Source: Trigonopsis variabilis (Eukaryota > Ascomycota > Trigonopsidomycetes > Trigonopsidales > Trigonopsidaceae). Taken from it: a stretch of 64,000 bases of DNA. Within the stretch, counting starts at the first letter, position 1, and every line of letters starts with the position of its first letter. Below are positions 53,375 through 62,874 of this stretch, one piece after another. The stretch lies in contig PPXM03000004.1 of NCBI GenBank assembly GCA_003707065.3, positions 806,001 to 870,000 of the forward strand, written 5' to 3'. The notes beneath the pieces are model-generated. The model was not told the origin of the DNA. It was given only the letters and a program-made list of their open reading frames with translations, and made no database searches. A program made the translations under genes and the position numbers.

Positions 53375-54355
53375 TTAGTAATCATTCCACATTTTTATGA
53401 GCTCCTCACTGACTGCGCTTGGCGTGAGAACGCCAATGTCTGTGATGAGAGCCGTGATGAGGTTGTCTGGGGTGAAGTCGACTTGGGGTCCATGAGTGAA
53501 TTGGCTGGACGGGTCTGAAGGGGAATCGAGAGTGAAGGAGATGGTCGGAGAGTCTTTGAGGTCGTTGGGAGCGAGAGGGTATAGACGGACGAATTTATGC
53601 GACTCTGCCACGACGTAGAAGGGCTTATTGGCATCTTGGGCCAGGACGGCAACTTGATATGTGCCAATATGATTGATGACTCCTCCACTTTCAGCAACTC
53701 CTTCGGCTCCAACAAACACCTTGGACACCTTGCTGACGGCCCATCCCACTGCGGAATCTGAAATGGTCCCGACAGGGATGTTGTTTTTCCTTAGAAAATC
53801 AGCAGCCCGTCGTCCTTGCTCTCCAGGCAAGGCCTCCGTCACCAAGACCCGAAACCGGACTTGGGCTCGAACGGCTTGGATCAGAACCGAGTTCACGGCT
53901 CTCGAGTAGCCGTGGATCAATAAGATATCGTCATCCTGGATGAAGTGGTACCCTGCCCTGGCAATCGTCGCTCTAGATTGCTTTGCTCGCTCTACAAACA
54001 GCCGTCCATTCTCCACCAGATGTCGTTTACAGGCCTCCCAGTCCCCGTAGTCGCGGATGTTTCGTAGGACGAACCGCTGAAAAAGGTCACATCCAGCCGA
54101 TAAACTCATCGAATTCTCGACTTCGGTCTTGAGAATATCGATCGCCCGTGCAAGTATATTGGTCAATTCTGATGCAGTCGCAGCTATTGATTAGCATTCC
54201 CGTTTCCCATCATCCTTACGCTGGCTTTGGCTGAGGAGCATCACCAGACTCTCTATAGCTGCAACCGGCATAGTCATGTCCGGATCATCTTCTAAAAACT
54301 TGAAATATGACTTCCTGATATCGAAATCAAGCTCCTGAGCCTTGTCATTCGTCAT
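53375..54355 (-). CDS. gcn3: eIF2B alpha subunit
   Basis: Exons 54220-54355 and 53375-54183 with a 36-nt intron (GTAAGG / GCTAAT / ATAG) encode 314 residues. Family blocks: [133 protein letters not shown], and the C-terminal [24 protein letters not shown]. It is the regulatory subunit of the eIF2 exchange factor that senses phosphorylated eIF2. The eIF2-gamma gene lies 8.5 kb away. ATG 54355 is the only in-frame start that precedes the conserved N-terminal helix. Confidence 0.95.
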
Positions 54356-55232
54356 GGCGTAAAGATTGCTGAGACTCTCTCCTGACAACCAGACCAGTCT
54401 GGGTTCTGGCCTCGTAGTAAGTAAGAGTCAAGAGATCTTGCCAGCTTGACAGCAACTAATAGCATTCGCATCTCTATATAAGTGACTGACACAGTTTCAA
54501 GACACTTACATTTTATCTGGTGGGATTAACAACTTTACCATTTTCGTTCTTTAGGAATCGTTCTTGGTCCACTATGTGAGCTTGCTCCGAGAAATTCACG
54601 AGGCTTCAGACTTTATTGTAAGTGAGTGGTCAAGCTAATAATCCCCAAGCAATTGCTAGTTCACTCACTAACAATGATCTCTCGGCTTTGTCTTCTTTCT
54701 TGAGGCAATGTTTCTGTACTATTGAACCTGCGATTTACGTGAATGCTCTCAGCGCGACTATATATCGTCTTTCGATGTCGCTATATAGAATGCCAGTTGG
54801 GTCTGAGCCTTAGCAGTCTACCTCGAGTACTCGACTTGAACATTCTTACGAGTCTCTCAAATATGAAGACGCCAAGCTTGAGCACGTTCCGACCGGAGTG
54901 ATAATTGCAATAAAAGAGACGAGTCTAACATGTGCTTATTCTCAGCCTCGGCGTGTTTTGACAAGTTCGTCATTTGAATGCTGAAAGACACCCATTTTCA
55001 ATAACCAGGAATCTTTCAAGAACGTAACCTCTATTGATAGTATTAGATGATACAGAGACAGGCGGTCTTAGCGCTTATATTAGGTAAAAAGCGTATATAA
55101 TACAAAAGGACCTGAAGCTAAGTGTATTGCGCTATTGTTGATAAATACTCTCTCCACTTGCTAAAACTAATTAAATAAGAAAAACAATTAACTGTGAGGC
55201 CGTTTTAACAAGATGCAAAAAGAATATCAAAG
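54356..55232. other. Intergenic upstream of gcn3
   Basis: No conserved ORF (the 63-codon frame at 54622-54813 looks like chance), repeat or RNA gene recognised before the tRNA. Confidence 0.55.
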
Positions 55233-55304
55233 CACACCTTACGGGACTCGAACCCGCAGCCTTTCCCTTAGGAGGGGAACGCGCTACCATTGCGCCAAAG
55301 ATGC
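55233..55304 (-). tRNA. tRNA-Arg(CCU)
   Basis: Minus strand, 72 nt without intron. D arm TTGGCGCAATGGTAGCGCG, anticodon stem TTCCC/GGGAA with loop CTCCTAA (anticodon CCT), T arm GCGGGTTCGAGTCCCGT, acceptor GCATCTT with AAGGTGT (first pair G-U). The body closely resembles yeast tRNA-Arg(CCU). A TTTTT run follows downstream. Confidence 0.93.
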
Positions 55305-55772
55305 TATCATCAGACAAATTTTTCCAAAATGACATACATGAACAAGTTAACCCTTCCTTATACAAAATTCAAATACTGGAATTCTCACATAAGAGCATGA
55401 ATCTACCGTCAGTAATGAAGTAATTTTTGTTGAAATTCTCACATCCATGCTCTTGTAGTTCCAGAAGTTTGAACAATATTAAGATGATACCGTGCAAATT
55501 ATCAGTTAAATCAAGCTGGTCTGCTTCAGCTATTTACCGTCGTTAATAAAAAAGCATCATATTAACTGCATGATATCTCAAAAATTGTCGACTACTTTGA
55601 CCGAAGCGCAGCTTTCAGGTTATTTTCTACTTCCTCGATAGCAACAAAAATACCAATAATTATTCACAATACAAGCAAGAAAACGTTAACGCTCACGCGC
55701 CTCGTACGCCAACCCAAGACCTCCGGGGAATTATCATGGTCCCAAACACCCCTAGCCAACGAACGCAAGACA
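55305..55772. other. Intergenic with a small inverted repeat
   Basis: AAGAGCATG at 55391-55399 and its complement CATGCTCTT at 55446-55454 form a 9-bp inverted repeat. Each arm is preceded or followed closely by AATTCTCACAT (about 55380 and 55434). No coding potential. Confidence 0.45.
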
Positions 55773-57957
55773 TTAAAAGATAGAGGAGTAGTTAGGATCT
55801 TCGGATGAATCAACTACGAATTTTCCAGTGTCACAAGGTCTCGCCAGGCGGTCAACCACACTCTCGGCCTGGCAGAGATCGATTGCCAGGATGCTGGCGA
55901 CAGCTCCATTGGATTTTCGGTGGATCAAGTATTTAATGGTATCGTCCGCTTTGAAAGAAGCAAACAGGTCACATTTTATGGTAAGAGACTCAAGAGCATG
56001 GATGCGAGATGCGATAGAAAAGACGACGGTCTCGAGGGAAGACATAATATCAGATGGGTCCATCTCTTCCAGTGGTTTTTTCAGCATCCCTAATAGATTA
56101 AACCCTGTATTGCTAAAATTTTTGAAAGTATCCTCACTGTCCCTGAGTTCAGGGGACGACGAAGAGCTTTCATTGATCTTGATTTCATCAACGGCGGCCC
56201 CTTCGACTTCGAAATCAGATAGCTCTTCGGATGTATCACTGTCATCATCATTGATTGATTCATGATAGACGGTGCCCCGCATAGCGGTATCGTAACGGAG
56301 AACCGAACTCTCAGTGAACGGAGGATCTCTAAACATGAACCATTTTCCGTCCTGGATGATGGTCAAATGTTTCAATTGGGTCATATTCTGAAGTCCTGTT
56401 CCATAATCGCGCTAAATGAGTTAACAAAGACCGCTCGAAATGGCTTACCCAGTCAAACATTGTATCTCTGGACTCGATATTTTCAATTATAAGCGACTTG
56501 AGATTAGGAAAATTTCTAGAGATGACTTTCAAAAAGACAATTGGGGTGTATTCTTCGAGAACCTGAGACTCGTTATTTAGGTGAAGCTCCAGCTCTTCCA
56601 GCCGGGCGTTTTTGAGTTCCCCAATCATAGGCTCAAAGTCTTGGCTATCCAGCTTTCCTCGTATGCAATCCCAGAAAACAAAACGTCTAACCAAAAGTGA
56701 CCGCAGAACATTGAGGAACTGGTCATCTGGGCTCATCATGTACCAATCGAACATGTCTTCATCGGCACTCCTACTCGGGCCAGTCATTTCAAATGAGTCC
56801 AAGGCCCATCTTTGGTCGGGCAGTAGCTTAATGAACTTGGCCAACTCACAGGCGAATTTATAGCCCACGGCATAAGATGAAACTCTAAAGGTTCGAAGCT
56901 GGTGGGCCAAAAGAAACGATCCGAGTCCGCAGCCGTTAGTTGAACAGTTCTCGAGAGTGAAGTCTTTCAAGTGGGGCAAGACCAAGGCAAATATTTGATT
57001 AGGCAAGCCGAACGGGCTTGAAGAGTCCCCAATTATGGACAGCTTCTCAACATTAAGACATGATCCAATCAGACGATCAAGAATTGGACTTTTCTGACTA
57101 GTCCAAGACTTGAGAGACCCAGACAAGTATAAGCGGAGATCGGTGATTGTATTGAGATGGCCACTGCTAGAAGAAAAGGGACTCACACCATGGCAAGGAT
57201 CGAGACGACAACGCAAGGATAATGTGCGGACTTGAGAACACGAATTTATCGCTCGCTCCAAAAGGTCGAGAAGAGAGTAAAGAAAAGTCGAAAGACATGA
57301 AGTCTCGGAAAGATCCAAATAAAGAAACTCAAGTCGGGAAGTAAGCGAAAGCGTAGTGAAGATCTTATTCATGAGCAGATTCGCCTGGCAGACCTCGTTT
57401 GTCCACGCCGTCATCTCTTTAGTCTTATCATTCTCATCTGGTACCTGACAGTAATTGCAAAACCCGCACAGTCTAAGAGACCCAATTGTCGCCCAGTATT
57501 CGGGATGGTAGATTAAGTGGTCAGCGAACTCTTCAATCTTCACCAATGGCAATGACACTCGATGCAACAAGATATGCTGTAAAGAAAGGAATAACGTCTT
57601 TGAGACTTGCCGCACCGTCTTGAGATCCTCCAAATCGAGATACCTGTAGATTGTAAACTTTATTTCGTCTGGAACTTTCTCAAGCATTGTGATGTATATC
57701 TCCCTCGCCTCGTTCCTCTTCAGACCAAATCGTTCTCTTTGCCTTTGCTCCACTCGTCGTCTAAGCACTGCCTTGACTCAATGGTTGCTGCTAAACTTGG
57801 CCGCCGTAACGGTTTCGCCAGCTAATCGGGGACAGCGTGCCATGTCTGGGAAACGCTCCTTAATCTCGGTTACCAACTCATTCAGCCGCCTCGAACCATA
57901 CGTGGTGGACATGTAGCTGTTACAAAACCGCCTTTGGACGTCCATCTGTTCTGCCAT
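55773..57957 (-). CDS. F-box / leucine-rich-repeat protein
   Basis: Exons 57811-57957, 56449-57771 and 55773-56411 with introns of 39 (donor GTTACG) and 37 nt (GTAAGC / GTTAAC / TTAG) give 702 residues. A charged helical N-terminus leads to an F-box (LEKVPDEIKFTIYRYLDLEDLKTVRQVSKTL, about 75-107). Irregular leucine-rich repeats follow (RLEFLYLDLSE, VRTLSLRCRL, NVEKLSIIGDS, HLKDFTLENCS, RLEELELHLNN, NLKSLIIENIE). The C-terminal part has an acidic Ser-rich insertion. Such proteins act as substrate receptors of SCF ubiquitin ligases; the substrate is unknown. The first exon is assigned by frame continuity and has less support than the rest. Confidence 0.78.
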
Positions 57958-58203
57958 GAGAGACAAGCTTGCCGCCGTGTGCTTAATTACTCTACTCTTT
58001 CCTCCCCATTACTCATCCTCCCACCCATCCTTTGCTCTTGCGACGTGTGACCTGAAGATCTTGGGGCGCCGCAGTAGGTGCGGCGCTTATCATCGGCACC
58101 TGCGGGGCGGTCCTCATCGCAGTGCAAGGTTACTAGTAAAGAGCAAATTAATAACTAAAAAGTGACTCGACTGCCTACTTACAACAACCATCACGACGAC
58201 GTC

Positions 58204-59769
58204 TCAAAGAGGTATCGTAGAGTCACCCGCGCACGCCGTCTCCAAAAAGGCATCTGCCAACGCCCCGCCCCTCCAACTCTTTTCCACCCCATCAATCTGC
58301 TGAGCAAGGGCTGGACGCTGGATTGTAGTTACATAACCATAAATGCCCTCTTTTAGCCATAGTTTTGCAAAGTTATACGTATGCAGATTGATACCCTGCA
58401 TCACAAAGGTTGGCTGGACCTGCCAGACGATTCCTAGTTTTGCGAGCTCGAGGGTTAACGTCTTTAGCTCTGCATCGCTCCAGCCAGCTTTATTGAAATC
58501 ATAGGCTCCAGTGTACCCAAACCCAAACATGCGGTCAGGGTGCACGGCCTTGACTCCCTGGACAAAGGAGCTCAAGGTCGTCCAAGTTGGCGTGTCCATT
58601 CGACCCCACGTCAGTTCGCCGAGATGGGCGACAGCCAGTGCACGCTCAACCACCGTTTGAGTGCTCGGTTTAAACAGATACTGTCCTTCTGAAGTCCTTG
58701 GCAAATCCCAATCGAAGAATATAGGAGACTTGACATATTCCTCAGCTACCTTTTTCATCTCCTCCAAGCTGGGGAACGTTTTATCGGCCAGCGCCTTTCG
58801 GAAAGCTTCAATCTCTTGTGGGCAAGCGACGCGTTCAACTGCTTCTTCAAACGTTGCTGGTTGAGCGCGCTGCATCCAGTCCTTTCGAGTCTTTTGGTAA
58901 TCAGCAACCGATTCAAAAGTATTCTTCATGGCATGAATATATGGCTCCACTGGACGGGTAGCACCCATGATGTATCTGTGATCGCGAGGATCGACCGTGG
59001 ATGTGATGAACTCTGCCAGGTCGGCGTCACATCGGCACATCAACATAGTTTCAGCGCCCATGATATCAAGCTGAAGACGGACGGCTGTGAGACGGCGAAC
59101 ATAGTCACACGTGGGCACCAGCGATCGCCCCTGTCCTCTCGCAAAACGCTTGAGTCCAATGGCCAGGTCGTCCATATGGATCATTGCCACGCCGCTCTCG
59201 ACAAATCGCTTGACAAGCTTGATTGTGGTGGTTGTGGCACCAAAGCCCATGTCCGCATCAGCAACCAACGGGGTCATGTAATCAACTTTAGCGCAGGCTT
59301 CCAATTCTTGCGGAGAGAGCTCCGAACGGTAAATCCTCTGCTTGCGGTCGTGCCATGCTTGCGAGCGAAAGATCTTGTCTGCTGTTTTAGGGACAGTGTC
59401 CCAAGGATAGTCAGCATGATCTGTGCCTGGCTCCTCCACAGCTGCCATTCCACACACTCCGCCAGAAACATAAATCGAATCCATGCCGGCTTTGGACATC
59501 TGGGAAACCAAAATGGGATCAATGGCTCCAAACGTCATTGAGGCAGTGCCGTCGGCTTGATGGCGACGAAGGGAAGCGTAGAGCTTGAGGGCCATTCGGC
59601 TCGCAGGATATTCGACCGAGAACGAGTTTCTCATCTTGGCTACCTTCATTGCGGAGTAAGGACGGCTGATCATCCTCTGCTTTTCCGAGGACTTCCACCA
59701 TTTCTCAATTCGTTCGGCCTCCTCCTTCAATAAAGCGTGCTCCTCTTGATAAACCTTGGACATAGTCAT
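58204..59769 (-). CDS. Isocitrate lyase superfamily protein lacking the catalytic KKCGH motif
   Basis: 521 residues from ATG 59769, single exon, the length of fungal isocitrate or methylisocitrate lyase. Family blocks are clear: IEKWWKSS, RPYSAMKVAKMRNSFSVEYPAS, FGAIDPILVSQMSKAGMDSIYVSG, DYPWDTVPKTADKIFRSQAWHDRK, VDYMTPLVADADMGFG, MIHMDDLAIG, LVPTCDYVRRLTAVRLQLDIMG, VDPRDHRYIMGA and GIVWQVQPTF. The metal-binding Asp residues (VADAD) remain, but where lyases have K-K-C-G-H the sequence reads KRFARG. The later NxSPSFNW substrate motif is GYTGAYDFN. The C-terminus, STIPL, is not a PTS1. It is probably not a normal isocitrate lyase; it may act on another 2-hydroxyacid or be non-catalytic. Confidence 0.85.
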   Translation of the reverse strand: MTMSKVYQEEHALLKEEAERIEKWWKSSEKQRMISRPYSAMKVAKMRNSFSVEYPASRMALKLYASLRRHQADGTASMTFGAIDPILVSQMSKAGMDSIYVSGGVCGMAAVEEPGTDHADYPWDTVPKTADKIFRSQAWHDRKQRIYRSELSPQELEACAKVDYMTPLVADADMGFGATTTTIKLVKRFVESGVAMIHMDDLAIGLKRFARGQGRSLVPTCDYVRRLTAVRLQLDIMGAETMLMCRCDADLAEFITSTVDPRDHRYIMGATRPVEPYIHAMKNTFESVADYQKTRKDWMQRAQPATFEEAVERVACPQEIEAFRKALADKTFPSLEEMKKVAEEYVKSPIFFDWDLPRTSEGQYLFKPSTQTVVERALAVAHLGELTWGRMDTPTWTTLSSFVQGVKAVHPDRMFGFGYTGAYDFNKAGWSDAELKTLTLELAKLGIVWQVQPTFVMQGINLHTYNFAKLWLKEGIYGYVTTIQRPALAQQIDGVEKSWRGGALADAFLETACAGDSTIPL

Positions 59770-60708
59770 GATGGTACCCAGATCCAAGACGCAGCAAAGT
59801 CATTCATCCCACGAATCGCTTTTCCGAAGATAATTCGGAGATGGATACCGAGGCAGCGATAATCGACAATGATCTGTCACGTTACCTGATAAGCTCACAT
59901 GTTCCAGAGGGCTGCTCAGACGCCAATTTGCAGCGCGAGCTAACCGAGACAGACGCACCAGAATAGTCATGCAAATGTATAATTGCCTGTCTTTTCGAGT
60001 CAACTAAGGTCTCAATCTACTATCAAGCTGTTTGAAAGTCTCAAAGCACCCAAGCATCTCCCACGTCGGACTGATAATGTCGATAGCTATCGAGATGGCT
60101 GGAGTAACGATAATCGTTTCGGGATCGGAGCGCGAGTCCGATTAGGTCGAAAAGGGAAGCCAGTTCACTTATTGCATGATTAGATAATCAGATCATTCAA
60201 CAAAGATTAAATTATTACAGATCTTTGACTGGGAATGGGATGAGGACCGCGTAGCTAGAGAATGAGATCGCACAAAGGCAATGCTACTGTTGTCATACGA
60301 GACGCGAGTGTTCTTGACAGGAGCCTGGCTAGTTACCATGGACGCCAATCGGCGTCGAATGCCTAGGAGGCGCAATGCGAGAGAGACAAAATGATTTGGT
60401 GGTGAATAGGTGGGGAAAGGAAAAGATAGACGATCATCGGAAGGAGAGCCAGAGAAGAATAAAGATTGTGACGGTGAGATTGATTACAAGCACTAGGACC
60501 GGTAAACGATACAAGGATCAGGTTTTTATCATCATCAGACCCCGAAAGCAGGTGTCTGTATCAGCCGTTGGCAACCATTCTTCGGACAATATTAGGTCGG
60601 GGCCGATGTCCGAGGTGAAGGATTAAGATATCGCGAACGGGCATGAGTATACAATCCGACATTTGAATATAAAACTGCTCCAAGGCCAAGAAGCACATAT
60701 AATAAAGG
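59770..60708. other. Divergent promoter region (lyase-like gene and transporter)
   Basis: 0.94 kb between divergent genes; the shared region could co-regulate them. TATAAAA at 60668-60674 lies 35 bp before the transporter ATG. The frame at 60375-60626 has no family features. Confidence 0.55.
60668..60674 (+). promoter_or_regulatory. TATA box of the transporter gene
   Basis: TATAAAA, 35 bp upstream of ATG 60709. This is close for a fungal TATA box, so transcription could start near or at the coding start. Confidence 0.35.
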
Positions 60709-62274
60709 ATGGGAGACCAGCTAGCCAAGACTCCTTCAGTGACGGTTGAAAGCCATATGAGCGACGAGAAAGTGGGATCCTACGAAGACGCAGCCATCGA
60801 TGCTAGTCTCAATGTCGTTCACAAGGGAGAAGATGTTGCTGTCAAGTATGCGGGCATTCTCAAGGATGGATATTCTCCGCAAGAAGCAAAGCGTCTGCGT
60901 TGGAAGATCGACCTTATTTTGATCCCCATTCTTTGGCTGAATGTTACTCTAGCAGCCATGGATAAAGTCACCACTGCAACTGGTGCTCTCTATGGTATGA
61001 CCACAGATCTTAATCTTAAAGGAAACGAGTACTCGTGGATCGGATCATCGTTCTACTTTGGCTATCTCGTTTGGTGTTTTCCTACCGCTCCTATTCTTCA
61101 GAAACTCCCTATAGGAAAAGTTATCGGCGGATCATACGTTCTCTGGGGCTGTATTCTTCTTGGATCGTCCTTTTCTCACAACTTTGCCAGTATGTGTGCA
61201 ACCCGCGTTCTTTTAGGCCTGTTGGAAGCACCCATTGTTCCGGGAAATATGCTTGTGGTATCCATGTGGTATACCAAACGAGAACAAACCTTAAGAACTG
61301 GTCTCTTCTATACTGGTCTGTCGACAATCTTTACTGCCTCGATTGGTTGGGCCGTCGGAGGCCCCGCCTATGAAGGCCATTGGTTCCATCCCTGGCGAGC
61401 ATTCTTTTGGATTGTTTCTGCCATGTCTATTGGATGGGGTGCCATTGTCATTCTTTTCCTTCCTGATTCTCCTGTTACCTGCAACTGGTTGAATGACCGA
61501 GAAAAAGCGATTGCTATCGATCGCGTGAGAGAAAATCAGACCGGAGTTAAAGACACTACTTTTAAGAAAGAACAACTAGTCGAGGCTCTTCTTGACCCTA
61601 AAGTTTGGGTCATGTTTGCCTTCCAAATCTTCATTTCTATCCCCAACGGTGGCTTGACCAACTTCTCTCCACTAATTGTTAAAGGGCTTGGATGGACGGC
61701 CAGGAGATCGTGTCTCTTGGGTATCGTCAACGGAGTCATGCAGACATTCTCATCCTACGTCTGTAATGGCGCCACGTTCTTGTTGGCCAAATATTTCCCA
61801 AAGAAACAGTTACGAGGGGTTGTAATCTGTGTCAATCTCCTTCCTGCTCTCGTGGCCGCCATTTGTCTCTATAAGTTACCCCTCACCAATCTTCATGGTC
61901 GGTTGACCGCCCTCTATTTCTCCTTTTACTACCTTGGACCTTATATTGTCTCGCTAACGCTTATACAAGCCAATGTCGCAGGTTACACCAAAAAAACAGT
62001 CGTCAATGCCATCATGTTTATCGCCTACGCCGTGTCTAATATCATCGGTCCCCAGTTCTTCAAGTCAGCCCAAGCTCCCTACTATCCTCTTGGCGTTGGA
62101 GCTATCTTTGGAGCCTACGCCTTGTCAGTGTTCTCCATGATACTGTACATGTTTCTTTGCCACGTTGACAATCGCAAGCGGGATGCCCGAGGCATCGATC
62201 CAAGCGATCATCAAGACACTGATTGGAAGGATCTCACGGATCTTCAAAACCCTCACTTTAGGTACACTTGGTAG
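60709..62274 (+). CDS. MFS anion:cation symporter, allantoate permease (Dal5) family
   Basis: 521 residues, single exon, about 12 transmembrane helices. A ~60-residue cytosolic N-terminus ends in EAKRLRWKIDLILIPILWL (TM1). Family signatures: DKVTTATGALYGMTTDL, SWIGSSFYFGYLVWCFP, RVLLGLLEAPIVPGNMLVVSMWYTKREQTLRTGLFY, WIVSAMSIGWGAIVILFLPDSP, FQIFISIPNGGLTNFSPLIVKGLGW, VVNAIMFIAYAVSNIIGPQFFKSAQAP. The DHA14/ACS subfamily (Dal5, Tna1, Vht1, Seo1) imports organic anions such as allantoate, nicotinate or small peptides; the substrate cannot be read from sequence. Divergent from the isocitrate-lyase-like gene, which may hint at a linked carboxylate substrate. Confidence 0.9.
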   Translation: MGDQLAKTPSVTVESHMSDEKVGSYEDAAIDASLNVVHKGEDVAVKYAGILKDGYSPQEAKRLRWKIDLILIPILWLNVTLAAMDKVTTATGALYGMTTDLNLKGNEYSWIGSSFYFGYLVWCFPTAPILQKLPIGKVIGGSYVLWGCILLGSSFSHNFASMCATRVLLGLLEAPIVPGNMLVVSMWYTKREQTLRTGLFYTGLSTIFTASIGWAVGGPAYEGHWFHPWRAFFWIVSAMSIGWGAIVILFLPDSPVTCNWLNDREKAIAIDRVRENQTGVKDTTFKKEQLVEALLDPKVWVMFAFQIFISIPNGGLTNFSPLIVKGLGWTARRSCLLGIVNGVMQTFSSYVCNGATFLLAKYFPKKQLRGVVICVNLLPALVAAICLYKLPLTNLHGRLTALYFSFYYLGPYIVSLTLIQANVAGYTKKTVVNAIMFIAYAVSNIIGPQFFKSAQAPYYPLGVGAIFGAYALSVFSMILYMFLCHVDNRKRDARGIDPSDHQDTDWKDLTDLQNPHFRYTW

Positions 62275-62874
62275 TTGGATATTGGATTGTGGATTGTGGA
62301 TGTTTATGTCGGTTGTCTCTGTGGTTGACCTACGAATGCTTTGAATCGGTATCATTGATCGTAAACACGTCACAAATGCTTGCTATTGTATCTTGGTCCT
62401 CAACTGTAAATGTTCTCTGCTCATCAGCGTCAACAGAAGGCGTTGCTCATTAATTAATTCAAGGCGCACGCTACTCGTGATCTGAATCGAGTATTTGGCC
62501 TTCTCCTTGTTGTGATCTCGGTGGAGGCTAAATTAGAAAGGAGTTTCTATGGTCACTAATCCGACTGGGTGTTGCAAGAGAAGTCTACATAGCGATACCG
62601 CTAACGCCTGTTCGATTTGTTCTACCAACTCTCCTAGTCTCTAGGACCATTCCTGTCAATGTACACCCTGGCTTTCTGTGGATATAAAAGTCTATGTTAA
62701 TCTTTTTAAAAAAGTTAGTACAAGGCTCGTTCAGAATTTGCGCTCAGCTCGTAACACCCGGTGCATGGTAACTGCCAGAGCTCCCTTTCCCAGGCGAGCG
62801 TAATCTGTGTCCCTTGGACGTAATTATCAGCCCAGGCCTAAAAACTTTTTCCCAATCCTAAACCACACGACACC
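62275..62874. other. Intergenic upstream of eIF2-gamma
   Basis: Contains TATAAAA at 62683-62689, about 190 bp before the eIF2-gamma ATG. Nothing else supported. Confidence 0.5.

Noticed and set aside
58816-59541. 241-codon ORF on the plus strand
   Set aside because: It lies wholly antisense to the conserved isocitrate-lyase-family gene and has no family features.
58204-59769. Canonical isocitrate lyase (glyoxylate cycle)
   Set aside because: The KKCGH and NxSPSFNW catalytic motifs are absent, so the usual name would be misleading.
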